From positions 3,632,501 through 3,696,500 of the forward strand of contig NZ_CP017940.1 in the NCBI RefSeq assembly GCF_002764115.1: 64,000 bases of DNA. Direction: 5' to 3'. Position numbers and translations under genes: made by a program. Shown in pieces: positions 8,634 to 20,952 of this stretch. The notes under the pieces were generated by a model. That model did no database searches and was not told the origin of the DNA. It was given only the letters and a program-made list of their open reading frames with translations. This DNA is from Phyllobacterium zundukense (GTDB lineage: Bacteria; Pseudomonadota; Alphaproteobacteria; Rhizobiales; Rhizobiaceae). The first letter of the stretch is position 1. Each line of letters starts with the position of its first letter.

Positions 8634-9800
8634 TCAACCCTGCTCGCCAACGGACGCCAGCGGCCTCGCCTCGGTTTCCTCAGGCGCTGGCTGACCTTGA
8701 ATCTGCACAAGACCGCCCTGCCGGACCGATTGTACGCCTTCAGCCACGATCTGATCGCCGGGCTTTATTGCGGCATCGACCAGTACAGTGGCCGTGTTGC
8801 GCTGCACGATTCGCACGGGCACGCGCTCGGCCTTGTTGTCAGCGATCCTCCAGACATAGGCGCCTTCGGTGCCCCACTGGATGGCCAGGGGATCAACCGT
8901 TGGATAGGTGTCTCCGGGAAATCCTACTGACATCTGAAACGCCATGCCTTCGCGCAAGGCATCGTTGGGATTGGTGATTTTTGCCTGAACGTGCAGCGTG
9001 CGGCTCGCCGGATCGACGCGGTTGTCGATGGCGCTGATCGCGCCCTTGAACGTTTCACCCGGACGGGCGATCGATGTCGCTGTCACCGGCAGATCGATGG
9101 TGATAGCCGGCGCAAAGCGTTCCGGCACCCAGAAATCGACCAGCAGGTCGGAGCGGTCATCAATCATTGCGACCGTCGTCGATGTCGTGATGTAGTTACC
9201 CGCATTGATCGGCAAGATGCCGACAATACCGCCGATTGGTGCTTTGATGGCACGGCGATCCAGCGCGAGTTCGGCTTCACGAACGTTGAGGGCAGCATTA
9301 TCGACTGCCAGCGCAGCTTCGGAAAGCTGAACGGCAGACACTGTGTTGCTCAAGCGCAAGCTTTCCGCGCGGTTGAGCTTGGTCTGCGCGTCTTTCAGTG
9401 CCACCCGCGCTTTGTCGACGACGATGACTTCGGCTTCCGAATCGAGCCGGGCAATCACATCGCCGCCTTGCACCTTGGTTCCTGATGTCACAAGAATCTC
9501 GGTCAGACGCCCAGCTGTGAACGGGGTGACAGCAACGGAACTCTTCGCCTTGCCTGTACCGATCGCCGTCAGCCTGTCATTGATCTTGGCCTCTGCCGCC
9601 GCACGCACGACGACCAGCGGCAGTGCCTGTCCGCTGCGCCTTTGGCCCTGACGGCTGGCAGGTTCTGTCGCTGCGGTCGAATTTCGGTCTATGCCTGCCT
9701 TCTTCAGAAGATCGTTCGCGCCTGGAAAGAAATGCAGCCAGCCAGCCCCGGCGGCAGCCAGGATTACCAACGTCAAAGCCAATTGCTTCCAGACCTTCAT
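8634..9800 (-). CDS. RND efflux periplasmic adaptor (membrane fusion protein)
   Basis: 388 aa HlyD/AcrA-family adaptor linking the permease to an outer-membrane channel. There is a single N-terminal membrane anchor or signal (LALTLVILAAAGAGWLHFF) without a lipobox cysteine. Then come a lipoyl/barrel-sandwich half (GRLTEILVTSGTKVQGGDVIARL), a helical hairpin at about residues 140-185, the second lipoyl half (IKAPIGGIVGILPINAGNYI) and a beta-barrel domain. First gene of a two-gene operon with the permease. The start at 9800 is the first residue of the signal segment. The 275-bp region before it is shared with divergent pncB. Confidence 0.9.
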   Translation of the reverse strand: MKVWKQLALTLVILAAAGAGWLHFFPGANDLLKKAGIDRNSTAATEPASRQGQRRSGQALPLVVVRAAAEAKINDRLTAIGTGKAKSSVAVTPFTAGRLTEILVTSGTKVQGGDVIARLDSEAEVIVVDKARVALKDAQTKLNRAESLRLSNTVSAVQLSEAALAVDNAALNVREAELALDRRAIKAPIGGIVGILPINAGNYITTSTTVAMIDDRSDLLVDFWVPERFAPAITIDLPVTATSIARPGETFKGAISAIDNRVDPASRTLHVQAKITNPNDALREGMAFQMSVGFPGDTYPTVDPLAIQWGTEGAYVWRIADNKAERVPVRIVQRNTATVLVDAAIKPGDQIVAEGVQSVRQGGLVQIQGQPAPEETEARPLASVGEQG

Positions 9801-10075
9801 GTATCACTCCAAAACGCCGGTTCCGCACACAAAGCAGAGCCAGCGTCACTTTGATTATACTTCAACGCGCGTTACAGCGCGAACATGTCGTTGGAGTTCA
9901 GGATAAAGGGCTTTGATGCCACCGTTAATGACAATTCGGTGAGGTTACAAAGATTTAATGGAAGCGAAGAGGATCGTGCGGGCGGCCAAATTTAGCCGGA
10001 TTCGCCGGTCTCTGCTTGATGGTGCGTTTCTGCCGTGCAACATGGCGGACGAAGAATTCGCAAGGAAAGCAGTTA

Positions 10076-11383
10076 ATGGCGACCAGGACCGATATCGCAC
10101 GGCGCGTGTTCAATCACACGTGGAAGCTGGATCCGATCGTCCGCAGCCTGCTCGATACGGATTTCTACAAATTGCTGATGTTGCAGATGATCTGGGGCGT
10201 CTACCCGAAGGTGGATGCGACGTTCACCCTGATCAACCGCACGACCAGAGTGCGGCTTGCCGATGAAATCGACGAACAGGAGCTGCGCGAGCAACTCGAT
10301 CACGCGCGCACGATCCGTTTTTCCAAGAAGGAGATGATCTGGCTCGGCGGTAACACATTCTATGGCAAGCGGCAGATTTTCGAACCGGACTTTCTCGAAT
10401 GGCTGTCGAATTTCCAGCTGCCGGAATATGAGCTGACCAGGCGTGACGGCCAGTATGAGCTGAATTTCTATGGGCCGTGGATGTACACCACCATGTGGGA
10501 GATCCCGGCGCTGACAATCATCAACGAGTTGCGCTCGCGTGCTGCCATGAAGAAGATGGGCCGCTTCGAGCTTGACGTTCTCTATGCGCGTGCCAAGGCC
10601 AAGATGTGGTCAAAGGTGGAACGCCTGCGCGCGCTGCCCGATATTCGCATTTCCGATTTCGGCACGCGCCGCCGCCATTCCTTCCTCTGGCAGCGCTGGT
10701 GCGTCGAAGCACTGAAAGAAGGCATACGCGAAGCCTTCACCGGCACAAGTAATGTGCTGATGGCCATGGACAATGACCTGGAGGCGCTCGGCACCAATGC
10801 GCATGAACTGCCAATGGTGCTGGCTGCACTGAGCACGACCAAGGCTGAACTGCTGAAATCACCCTACAAGGTGTTGCAGGACTGGAACCGCTATTATGGC
10901 GGCAACCTGCTGATCGTCCTGCCCGACGCATTCGGTACGTCGGCGTTTCTGCGCGATGCGCCGGACTGGGTGGCCGATTGGACGGGCTTCCGTCCCGACA
11001 GTGCGCCTCCGATCGAGGGCGGGGAGAAAATCCTTGCCTGGTGGACTTTGAAGGGCAAGGACCCGCGCCAGAAGCTGCTGGTGTTTTCCGACGGGCTCGA
11101 TGTGGAAACGATCGAGGAGACCTACCACCACTTCAAGGGCAAGGTACGCATGAGCTTCGGTTGGGGTACCAACCTCACCAATGATTTCGAGGATTGTGCG
11201 CCGCGCTACAATGATCAGCTGAATGCGATTTCACTGGTATGCAAGGTCAGTGAGGCGAATGGCCGTCCGGCAGTCAAGCTTTCCGACAACCCCAAGAAGG
11301 CCACAGGCGATCCGGCGGAAATCAAACGCTATTTGGAGTTGTTTGGAGCGGAAGACCGCGTGGAACAGGCCGTCAAGGTCTGA
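10076..11383 (+). CDS. pncB: nicotinate phosphoribosyltransferase
   Basis: 435 aa. It makes nicotinate mononucleotide from nicotinate and PRPP with ATP hydrolysis, the entry step of NAD salvage (Preiss-Handler route). Visible family features are DFYKLLMLQ near the N-terminus, the [12 protein letters not shown] segment containing the histidine region that is phosphorylated in this family, [16 protein letters not shown] and [13 protein letters not shown] near the phosphate-binding part, and [10 protein letters not shown]. The start at 10076 has AAGGAAAG upstream; an in-frame extension 20 codons longer lacks support. It is transcribed divergently from the efflux genes and appears monocistronic. 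Confidence 0.95.
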   Translation: MATRTDIARRVFNHTWKLDPIVRSLLDTDFYKLLMLQMIWGVYPKVDATFTLINRTTRVRLADEIDEQELREQLDHARTIRFSKKEMIWLGGNTFYGKRQIFEPDFLEWLSNFQLPEYELTRRDGQYELNFYGPWMYTTMWEIPALTIINELRSRAAMKKMGRFELDVLYARAKAKMWSKVERLRALPDIRISDFGTRRRHSFLWQRWCVEALKEGIREAFTGTSNVLMAMDNDLEALGTNAHELPMVLAALSTTKAELLKSPYKVLQDWNRYYGGNLLIVLPDAFGTSAFLRDAPDWVADWTGFRPDSAPPIEGGEKILAWWTLKGKDPRQKLLVFSDGLDVETIEETYHHFKGKVRMSFGWGTNLTNDFEDCAPRYNDQLNAISLVCKVSEANGRPAVKLSDNPKKATGDPAEIKRYLELFGAEDRVEQAVKV

Positions 11384-11404
11384 ACCACGCGTCTTGATCG
11401 ATTC

Positions 11405-11662
11405 TTACTGCAGCATTACGGTGCGCAGTTCGTGTTCCTGCGCGCCGACAAGGACGTTGTCGCGTTCATCGGAAAGCACGATAGGATCGCCATTGGCGGC
11501 AAAGAGCGCCCAGAGTTCCACACCCGGAGTCATCGGCGGAAGCGCTGGAAAACTGTGGGCGAGGTCATCGGTTTTGACCTTGCGCATATAGGCTACCTGT
11601 CCGGCGCCAAGACGCGCGAATTCGAGTTCGCTCAGGAGATTCTTGTGAACAGAGTTTTGCAT
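11405..11662 (-). CDS. DUF1150 family protein
   Basis: 85 aa, of unknown biochemical role. The family is a short alphaproteobacterial protein that is commonly encoded beside small heat shock proteins, exactly as here. The start at 11662 has GGAGG 7 bases upstream, which overrides a longer in-frame extension. The body (EFARLGAGQVAYMRKVKTDDL ... ELWALFAANGDPIVLSDER ... HELRTVMLQ) has no membrane segment. It follows hsp20 by 55 bp on the same strand and so is likely co-induced with it by heat. Confidence 0.82.
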   Translation of the reverse strand: MQNSVHKNLLSELEFARLGAGQVAYMRKVKTDDLAHSFPALPPMTPGVELWALFAANGDPIVLSDERDNVLVGAQEHELRTVMLQ

Positions 11663-11717
11663 GCTAGCCTCCGTATTCGGACAGTCCATTCCAGGCCCTG
11701 TCCTGTTAGAGCTACGA

Positions 11718-12140
11718 TCAGTCCTGTACCGCAATGTTGATGCGTTTGACCAATCGTTCGGGTTCCGGCCGGTCGAGATCGATCGACAGAAGCCCATTCT
11801 TCAAAGTGGCGGCGCTGACGCGCATTCCATCGGCAAGAACGAAAATGCGCTGGAACTGGCGCGCCGCTATGCCACGATGCAAATATTCGCGCGTCTCTTC
11901 ATCGGCCTGCCTGCCACGAATGATCAGCTGGTTGTCTTCCGTGGTGACTTCGAGATCGTCATTGGCGAACCCGGCCACCGCGAGAGTAATCCTGAGCTGT
12001 TCGCAATCATTGCTGCCGCGAATACGCTCGATGTTGTAAGGCGGGTAGCCATCGCCGGATTTGGCAATTCGCTCCAGCGTCTTTTCCATCGTATCGAAAC
12101 CAAGCAGCAAGGGGCTTGAAAACGGTGTCATTCGTGTCAT
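11718..12140 (-). CDS. ibpA: small heat shock protein, Hsp20/IbpA family
   Basis: 140 aa ATP-independent holdase chaperone that binds aggregating proteins in the cytoplasm. The alpha-crystallin domain spans about residues 38-128, with the LRITLAVAGFANDDLEVTTE strand region, GRQADEE and the ARQFQRIFVLADGM segment. The C-terminal I-x-I/V type tail is INIAV. The start at 12140 is preceded by AAGGAC. Its leader contains a ROSE-like RNA thermometer and an RpoH-type promoter (separate entries), so heat control should act on both transcription and translation. DUF1150 follows in the same direction. Confidence 0.93.
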   Translation of the reverse strand: MTRMTPFSSPLLLGFDTMEKTLERIAKSGDGYPPYNIERIRGSNDCEQLRITLAVAGFANDDLEVTTEDNQLIIRGRQADEETREYLHRGIAARQFQRIFVLADGMRVSAATLKNGLLSIDLDRPEPERLVKRINIAVQD

Positions 12141-12218
12141 TTGTGCAGTCCTTGAGAAAAGCGACCTAAAAGCAAAACCCGTGATCTCGTCTGATCAATG
12201 ATGGCATTTCACTTCTGT
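12141..12218 (-). ncRNA. ROSE-like RNA thermometer in the hsp20 leader
   Basis: The leader of about 77 nt carries two hairpins on the minus strand. The distal one pairs TGATC with GATCA (12182-12197). The proximal one (12148-12165) pairs GUC-(G)-CUU with AAGGAC, so the ribosome binding site is sequestered and a single G bulges from the opposite strand. A bulged G in a U(U/C)GCU element facing the Shine-Dalgarno sequence is the defining feature of ROSE thermometers of rhizobial small heat shock genes. UUGCU and UCGCU both occur in the leader. The structure is my hand folding, not computed. Confidence 0.75.
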
Positions 12219-12224
12219 CCTTTG

Positions 12225-12255
12225 ATATGGTCGATAGAATCTCAGAGTTCAAGAG
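12225..12255 (-). promoter_or_regulatory. RpoH (sigma-32) type promoter of hsp20
   Basis: On the minus strand CTCTTGAA (-35, 12255-12248) is separated by 17 bases from CCATAT (-10, 12230-12225). This matches the RpoH1 pattern described for Sinorhizobium (CNCTTGAA-N17-CCANAT, recalled from the literature). Transcription would begin near 12218, giving a leader of about 77 nt ahead of the hsp20 start. The promoter lies 33-63 bp before the divergent nucleoside hydrolase start. Confidence 0.75.
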
Positions 12256-12287
12256 AGTGCCGGATTTAGGCCAACAGAAAGTAAGAA

Positions 12288-13226
12288 ATGACGCGTAAAA
12301 TCATCATCGACACCGATCCGGGGCAGGACGACGCGCTCGCAATCCTTCTCGCCTTTGCCAGCCCGGAGCTGGACGTCCTGGGAATTACGGCGGTGGCCGG
12401 CAATGTGCCGCTCGCCCTGACCGAGGTGAATGCCCGGAAAATCTGCGAACTGGCAGGCCGCCCCGATGCAAAAGTCTTTGCCGGTGCCGACCGTCCGCTG
12501 ATGCGCCCTCTTATTACGGCCGAACATGTGCACGGCAAGACCGGGCTTGACGGTCCTGATCTGCGGGAACCGGCAATGCCGTTGCAAAAGCAGCATGCAG
12601 TCGATTTCATTATCGAGACTCTGCGCGACGAAGAACCCGGGAGCGTCACCCTTTGCGCGCTCGGGCCTCTCACCAACATTGCCCATGTACTGATCCGCGC
12701 GCCGGAACTGGCGCCCCGTATCCGCGAGATCGTCCTCATGGGTGGCGGATTCTTCGAAGGCGGCAATATCACGCCAACAGCGGAGTTCAACATCTATGTC
12801 GATCCGCAGGCGGCACAAATCGTGCTGCAGTCGGGTGTCCCCGTCGTCATCCTGCCACTGGACGTGACCCACAAGGTGCTGACTACCGCCAAGCGTGTCG
12901 ATCGCTTCCGCGCCATGGGAACACGATCAGGCGACGCCTCCGTTGCCCTGCTCGAGTTCTTCGAGCGATTCGACGAAGAGAAATATGGCAGCGATGGCGG
13001 CCCGCTGCACGATCCGAATGTGATCGCCTGGCTGCTGAAGCCAGAGCTCTATGGCGGGAGGCATTGCAATGTAATCGTCGATGCTGCCAATGAGTTGACG
13101 CTGGGCATGACCGTGGTCGACTGGTGGGGCGTTACCGATCGTTCGAAGAACGCCTTCTATATTCGCGATGTGGACGATAAAGGTTTCTTTGACCTTTTGA
13201 TCGATCGCATCTCGCACCTGCCCTGA
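12288..13226 (+). CDS. ribonucleoside/purine nucleoside hydrolase (IunH family)
   Basis: 312 aa. It hydrolyses the N-glycosidic bond of nucleosides to base and ribose, for salvage. The calcium-binding N-terminal signature DTDPGQDDA is present (Asp10, Asp14, Asp15), together with GPLTNIAHVL, the TAEFNIYVDPQAA segment, which supplies substrate-binding Asn and Asp, and the late HDPNVIAWLL histidine. The typical family residue Ile in DTDPGIDD is Gln here. Substrate preference cannot be read from sequence. It is divergent from hsp20, with a 147-bp shared region, and has no obvious operon partner. Confidence 0.9.
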   Translation: MTRKIIIDTDPGQDDALAILLAFASPELDVLGITAVAGNVPLALTEVNARKICELAGRPDAKVFAGADRPLMRPLITAEHVHGKTGLDGPDLREPAMPLQKQHAVDFIIETLRDEEPGSVTLCALGPLTNIAHVLIRAPELAPRIREIVLMGGGFFEGGNITPTAEFNIYVDPQAAQIVLQSGVPVVILPLDVTHKVLTTAKRVDRFRAMGTRSGDASVALLEFFERFDEEKYGSDGGPLHDPNVIAWLLKPELYGGRHCNVIVDAANELTLGMTVVDWWGVTDRSKNAFYIRDVDDKGFFDLLIDRISHLP

Positions 13227-13236
13227 GTTGCACCAT

Positions 13237-13262
13237 GGTCCGGCGGGGTACATCGCCGGACC
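13237..13262 (+). terminator. hairpin after nucleoside hydrolase gene
   Basis: GGTCCGGCG (13237-13245) pairs perfectly with CGCCGGACC (13254-13262) across an 8-base loop, 11 bp past the stop codon. It is followed by tatccccttgttt, not a clean T-run, so it may be a weak terminator or an mRNA-end stabiliser. Confidence 0.5.
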
Positions 13263-13384
13263 TATCCCCTTGTTTCATCACGAAAAGTTGAGCCCGCGTA
13301 AACCATCAATCAGTAATTCCCGGACAAAATCACCCCAGGAGAGTAGTGTCTGATGGACGGACAGCAGGAAACTTGGGGGTTACT

Positions 13385-13948
13385 ATGCTGACACGGCGTG
13401 TTGTTTTGACAGGTCTGCTTTTCGCCGCGCTGGCGCCAAAAGCGGCGCTGGCAAAGCCCAGAAAGAAACCCTTCGTCATCAATCCGGTATTTCAGCCGCA
13501 ATATGTACCATTCGATTCATCCTATGCGCCAGGAACGGTGGTAATCGATCCTCGCGGCCGGTTCCTCTATCTCGTTGAAGACGAGTTCACCGCACGGCGT
13601 TATGGGGTTGGCGTCGGACGTGCAGGCCGTGCCTTCCATGGCGCCGCCAAGATCGGGCGCAAGGAAAAGTGGCCGCGCTGGGTGCCTACGAAGAACATGA
13701 TCAGACGCCAACCGGAAAAATATGCGCGATATGCCGATGGCGTGGCAGGTGGCAGCCACAATCCGCTCGGAGCTCGCGCGCTCTACCTCTATCGCAACGG
13801 GCGCGACACCTACTACCGCATCCACGGGACGACAGAGCCCTGGAGCATCGGACGCGCCGTATCCAACGGCTGCATCCGCATGGTCAACGAGCATGTGATG
13901 GATCTATACGCCCGTGTGCCGGTCGGCGCACGCGTCGTGGTGATTTGA
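13385..13948 (+). CDS. L,D-transpeptidase (YkuD domain), exported
   Basis: 187 aa. A signal peptide of about 24 residues (MLTRRVVLTGLLFAALAPKAALA) is followed by a YkuD domain. The catalytic motif HGTTEPWSIGRAVSNGCIRM is intact, with the nucleophilic Cys in SNGCIRM. Such enzymes form 3-3 cross-links in peptidoglycan or attach proteins to it in the periplasm. The start at 13385 is preceded by GGGGG; a start 13 codons earlier would bury the signal. The paired arginines resemble a Tat signal but the motif is incomplete. Single gene between two unrelated units. Confidence 0.9.
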   Translation: MLTRRVVLTGLLFAALAPKAALAKPRKKPFVINPVFQPQYVPFDSSYAPGTVVIDPRGRFLYLVEDEFTARRYGVGVGRAGRAFHGAAKIGRKEKWPRWVPTKNMIRRQPEKYARYADGVAGGSHNPLGARALYLYRNGRDTYYRIHGTTEPWSIGRAVSNGCIRMVNEHVMDLYARVPVGARVVVI

Positions 13949-13982
13949 GACTTCTGAGATCCTTGAGAATTCACCCTGATGG

Positions 13983-14330
13983 TCAGGCGGCTACGCTTTC
14001 CTTCTGCGTATCAGGCGCGAGCGTAATTTCCAGACCGTTCAGCTCCTCGGTCATGATCAACTGGCAGGAAAGGCGGGAATTGTCCTCGACGTGAAAGGTC
14101 ACGTCGAGCTGGTCGATTTCCTCGTCCTGCGGCTCGTAGAGCTTTTCCGTCCAATCCTGATCGACATAGACATGGCAGGTGCCGCAGGCGCAAGCGCCGC
14201 CGCATTCCGCCTTGATGTCGAGACCCCAATCACGAATGACCTCCATGACGCGGAAACCCTCGAGGGCTTCCAGCGTATGGCGCGTGCCGTGCTGATCGGT
14301 GACGTGGATATAGAGGGATTCTGAGCTCAT
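13983..14330 (-). CDS. fdx: 2Fe-2S ferredoxin, adrenodoxin type
   Basis: 115 aa one-electron carrier. The cluster ligands form the vertebrate-type pattern C-x5-C-x2-C...C at Cys43, Cys49, Cys52 and Cys89 (ECGGACACGTC, then RLSCQL). It is the last gene of a leftward cluster with a ferredoxin-NADP reductase 10 bp upstream. The pair most plausibly shuttles electrons from NADPH to the sulfite and APS reductases encoded just before them, though adrenodoxin-type ferredoxins also serve Fe-S assembly and P450s. Family assignment is firm; partner assignment is inferred from position. Confidence 0.92.
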   Translation of the reverse strand: MSSESLYIHVTDQHGTRHTLEALEGFRVMEVIRDWGLDIKAECGGACACGTCHVYVDQDWTEKLYEPQDEEIDQLDVTFHVEDNSRLSCQLIMTEELNGLEITLAPDTQKESVAA

Positions 14331-14340
14331 CAGGTTATAC

Positions 14341-15939
<1,599 letters not shown>

Positions 15940-15943
<4 letters not shown>

Positions 15944-16684
15944 AAATTCGAATCCGTCAGCGAAATATTGCTCAATTGATCAGTAAGGCCAGTCAGGTGA
16001 ATGCCGCACTCGATCTTGTCCGTGCCTGCCCAGCGGCCGGCGCGGTCATCCTCGCCATCCTTGACCGGTTGCGTGCAGGGCATGCAGCCGATCGACCGGT
16101 AGCCTTCGGCAACCAGCGGGTGCGGCGGCAGTTCATGCGCCGTCATATAGGCCTTGAGGTCCGCCGAGGTCCAGTGGGCCAGCGGATTGATACGAACACG
16201 CTCACCGACCGACTCAAACACTGGCAGTGCCGTCCGCGTCGAAGCCTGGAACTGCTTGCGACCGGTCATCCAGGCCCGGTATGGGGCCACGGCACGTGCC
16301 ATCGGCTCGACCTTGCGGATATAGCAGCAGCGGTCCTTATTGGTCATCGACAATGCACCGAAGGGATCTTCATCCTTGAGGCTCTGCTTCAGCGGGTGAA
16401 TATCATGCACATCCGTCAAACCGAGATCACCGACGAGTTGGTCGCGATAGCGCAAGGTTGCCGGAAAATGCTTGCCTGTTTCGAGGAACAGTACCGGTGT
16501 CGCCCGATCTATCTGCGCAATCATGTGCAACAGCACCGAGGATTCCGCCCCAAACGACGAAACCACGGCGATTTCCTCGTTGAACAGGTGGTCGATAGCA
16601 AGCTCGATCACATCCATCGGTTCGAGATTGCCATAGCGGGCTTCGAGCGCACGCGCCTCATCCGCTACGGTTTTCTCGTTGAAT

Positions 16685-16695
<11 letters not shown>
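15940..16695 (-). CDS. cysH: assimilatory adenylyl-sulfate (APS) reductase, CysH family
   Basis: 251 aa. It reduces activated sulfate to sulfite using thioredoxin. The catalytic cysteine is Cys230 in ECGIH. Two extra cysteine pairs, Cys123-Cys124 (RCCYIRK) and Cys204/Cys207 (GCMPC), form the 4Fe-4S site that distinguishes APS reductases from the PAPS-specific E. coli enzyme, as known for rhizobia and plants. The SSFGAESSVLLHM segment is the PP-loop nucleotide site. The start at 16695 has GAGG upstream and overlaps the end of cysI by 11 bp; the much longer open frame upstream is antisense-like coding within cysI and is not used. Confidence 0.93.
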
Positions 16696-18355
<1,660 letters not shown>

Positions 18356-18375
18356 TCTGTGCAGGCCTTTAACTA

Positions 18376-18690
18376 TTAAGCGGCGGTTGCTTTTGGCTTT
18401 TCAGCCTGCTTGCCGAGATCAAGACGGATGGTGGGGCCGAGCTGACGGATGCGCTCACGCAGGCGCAGCGGATAAAGGTTTGTGCCGCGCTCTTCAACAT
18501 CGATCACATTGACGTCGATAACGAGGTTCGACTTGATCGCTGCCTTCCCGGCTTCCTCGAGGGCGCTAACCGCTTCAGCATGACGCGCGATCAGCGCGCC
18601 GTCGATCTGCTCCAGCCAATCGCCATTGGCGCCGAGCCATACGGCTTCACCATCGGTCAGGCGGTTTGCAGTGAGAACTTTGACACTCAT
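18376..18690 (-). CDS. DUF2849 domain protein
   Basis: 104 aa, cytoplasmic, function unknown. It lies between siroheme synthase and sulfite reductase, 18 bp and 20 bp from them, as is common for DUF2849 in alphaproteobacteria. The N-terminus (VKVLTANRLTDGEAVWLG) and the RLRERIRQLGPTIR segment are the conserved parts I can see. Context points to a role in siroheme or sulfite reductase maturation, which is inference only. Confidence 0.8.
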   Translation of the reverse strand: MSVKVLTANRLTDGEAVWLGANGDWLEQIDGALIARHAEAVSALEEAGKAAIKSNLVIDVNVIDVEERGTNLYPLRLRERIRQLGPTIRLDLGKQAEKPKATAA

Positions 18691-18708
18691 GATCCTAATC
18701 CTTCGCGT

Positions 18709-20160
18709 TCAGGCAGCATTGGTTTCAAGGTGGCGGGGCGCCACGGAATTCTTGTTCTGGGCGGCAAGTGGCTCGGCCTTGTCGATGGCGGCACCCGCAA
18801 CAGCATCGCCGATGACGACCATGACCGGACCGTCGAGATCATTGCGCTGCTCCAGCGCCGGCAGATCATTGAGCGTGCCGTGGAACATACGCCGTTCGGG
18901 ACGTCCGGCATTCTCGATGACGCCGACGCCTGTATCGGCATGGAGACCCGCCTGCATCAGCCGTTCGGCGACGGAAGCGGCAACGCTGCGGCCCATATAG
19001 ACGGCGATCGTTGCACCCGAAATGGCAAGGCGCGCCCAATCGGGCAGCACTTCACCCGCCATGTCATGACCTGTGGTGAAGACGAGGGAGGATGCGACAC
19101 CGCGCAGGGTCAGCGGCAGTTGCATATCGGCAGCCGCGGCAAAGGCCGCGGTGATGCCGGGAACGATCTCGAAGGCAATGCCGGCATTGCGCAGCGCAGC
19201 CATTTCTTCGCCGGCGCGGCCATAGACCAGCGGGTCGCCGGACTTCAGGCGAACGACGCGCTTGCCCTCGCGGCCGAGCGAGACGAGCAGATCGTTGATC
19301 TCGCTCTGGCTCTTGGTGTGGCAGCCCTTGCGCTTTCCGACGGAAAGGCGGGTCGCGTCGCGGCGGCCCATCGCAACCACAGCTTCCGGTACCAATGCAT
19401 CGTAGACGATGACGTCTGCTTCCATGAGGACACGGTGAGCACGCAGGGTCAGGAGATCCTCGGCACCGGGACCGGCACCGACCAGCCAGACATAGCCCTT
19501 TGGCTCATCCTGGCTTTCGAGCAGACCGGCTGCAGCCTGATGCGCGCCAGTCAGGTCATTATTGTAGACATTGCTGGCGACATCGCCTGAAAAGAACGAG
19601 CGCCAGAACAGGCGGCGCGGCAGGCCCTTATTCACCAGCTTCTCGACCACCGGCCGATAGGCATTGGCGAGACGGGCCAGATCGCCAAGGCGCGGCGAGA
19701 AGGCGGCGTCGATGCGCGCACGGATCATCTGTGTCAGCACCGGACCAGTGCCTTCCGAGCCGATGGCAATGGCGAGCGGTGCACGGTTGACGATGGCGGG
19801 CGTGAAGAAATCGCATAGATCTGGACGGTCAACGACGTTGACGGGAATGGCCTGGCGGCGTGCCTCAGCGGCAATCGCCCCGTCCTGGTCTTCATCGCCG
19901 GTCGCGACGAAGACCAGTTTTGCGCCGGTCAGATGCTTGGGAGCAAATTTTTCTACGATGTGTTCGTGGCCGCCATCACGGAGAAAATCGGCCAACTCGA
20001 GTTCAGGCCCGTCAGCAACAACACGGATTGTCGCGTTGGTCTGCGCCAAGAGCCGCGCCTTGTTGAGCGCTTCCTCGCCATTGCCGACAACCACAAGCAC
20101 TTCATTCCGCACGCGGAAAAAGGCTGGAAAGACAGATAGCTGGTTGGCATGGATGGACAT
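18709..20160 (-). CDS. cysG: siroheme synthase CysG (trifunctional)
   Basis: 483 aa. The N-terminal module (about 1-205) is the NAD-dependent precorrin-2 dehydrogenase and sirohydrochlorin ferrochelatase, with VVVGNGEEALNKARLL as dinucleotide loop. The C-terminal module (about 222-465) is uroporphyrinogen-III C-methyltransferase, starting VWLVGAGPGAEDLLTLRA and including RLKSGDPLVYGR and GITAAFAAAA. It makes the siroheme used by the adjacent CysI. It is the first gene of the leftward sulfur cluster, so its upstream region should hold the cluster promoter. Confidence 0.93.
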   Translation of the reverse strand: MSIHANQLSVFPAFFRVRNEVLVVVGNGEEALNKARLLAQTNATIRVVADGPELELADFLRDGGHEHIVEKFAPKHLTGAKLVFVATGDEDQDGAIAAEARRQAIPVNVVDRPDLCDFFTPAIVNRAPLAIAIGSEGTGPVLTQMIRARIDAAFSPRLGDLARLANAYRPVVEKLVNKGLPRRLFWRSFFSGDVASNVYNNDLTGAHQAAAGLLESQDEPKGYVWLVGAGPGAEDLLTLRAHRVLMEADVIVYDALVPEAVVAMGRRDATRLSVGKRKGCHTKSQSEINDLLVSLGREGKRVVRLKSGDPLVYGRAGEEMAALRNAGIAFEIVPGITAAFAAAADMQLPLTLRGVASSLVFTTGHDMAGEVLPDWARLAISGATIAVYMGRSVAASVAERLMQAGLHADTGVGVIENAGRPERRMFHGTLNDLPALEQRNDLDGPVMVVIGDAVAGAAIDKAEPLAAQNKNSVAPRHLETNAA

Positions 20161-20506
20161 GAATAAGACAATCCCAATGGTTCAGGGGATTATCCATGAT
20201 CCGGCACCTGTTTATAAGGAACAGAAGTGCGCCGAATCTCGCCCAGGAGCATGGAATTTCTGAAAAAGCCGGAACAAGCGGATTCTCTTTCTATCACATA
20301 CAAAGAGACACACGCCCTGCCGTCGCCCCTTGAGGCAAAGCGAGACATGCTCGATCATCCGCATCTGGCCGAACAAGCAGCCAAATCAATACACGACTAC
20401 TTTTATCGGGTTACCGGAAAAATGCAAGCCCCTTTCTTGCCGGCCGTGGCGAAGACAAGCTCGATCCGGTATAGACGGCTCCGTCACATGGAGAGGAGAC
20501 ACCCTA
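20161..20506. promoter_or_regulatory. 346-bp intergenic region with the cys cluster promoter
   Basis: This is the divergent space between cysG and a VOC gene. Immediately before cysG lies AATCCC-N10-GGGATT (20170-20191), a candidate operator 10-31 bp from its start. No clear -35/-10 pair stands out and I see no riboswitch motif. The remainder, about 20200-20500, holds no convincing gene on either strand; open frames there are short and lack ribosome binding sites. Confidence 0.4.
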
Positions 20507-20902
20507 ATGCGCATGATCTTTGTAAATCTGCCGGTCAAGAATCTGGAAGCATCGAAGGGCTTCTTCGCCGCTCTCGGTTTCAGTTTCAACCCGGATTTCT
20601 CCGACGACAAGACTGCCTGCATGATCATTGACGAGAACATTTATGCCATGCTGCTTGTGGAGGAACGTTTCAGGGAGTTCATCAACAACGATATCAACGA
20701 CGCCACAAAGGCACAGGAGGTTCTGATCGCCTTGTCCGCTGGCAGTCGTGCCGAGGTAGATGACGTTCTGGCAAAGGCACTTGCTGCCGGTGGCAAGGCC
20801 TGGAAGCCGATCATGGACATGGGCTTCATGTATGGCTGCAGTTTCCAGGACCTCGATGGCCATGTCTGGGAAGTCATGCATATGGACATGCCCGCAGAAT
20901 AA
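20507..20902 (+). CDS. VOC (glyoxalase/bleomycin resistance) superfamily protein
   Basis: 131 aa. It consists of two beta-alpha-beta-beta-beta modules of the vicinal-oxygen-chelate fold (MRMIFVNLPVKNLEASKGFFAALGFSF at the start is the first module; FMYGCSFQDLDGHVWEVMHMD at the end is typical of the second). The start at 20507 has GAGGAG upstream. Reaction and substrate are not predictable; some of the usual metal ligands (His/Glu) appear to be missing from the first module, so it may be a binding protein rather than an enzyme. Divergent from cysG. Confidence 0.82.
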   Translation: MRMIFVNLPVKNLEASKGFFAALGFSFNPDFSDDKTACMIIDENIYAMLLVEERFREFINNDINDATKAQEVLIALSAGSRAEVDDVLAKALAAGGKAWKPIMDMGFMYGCSFQDLDGHVWEVMHMDMPAE

Positions 20903-20952
20903 CCGTGGAAACGATTGGTCGTCCTGCGGCAGCGCGAGACGGCCAGATCTCG

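Noticed and set aside
9866..9881. CGCGC-GTTACA-GCGCG inverted repeat upstream of the efflux genes, considered as operator
   Set aside because: Only 5-bp GC-only arms, expected by chance in this composition, and no regulator gene is nearby.
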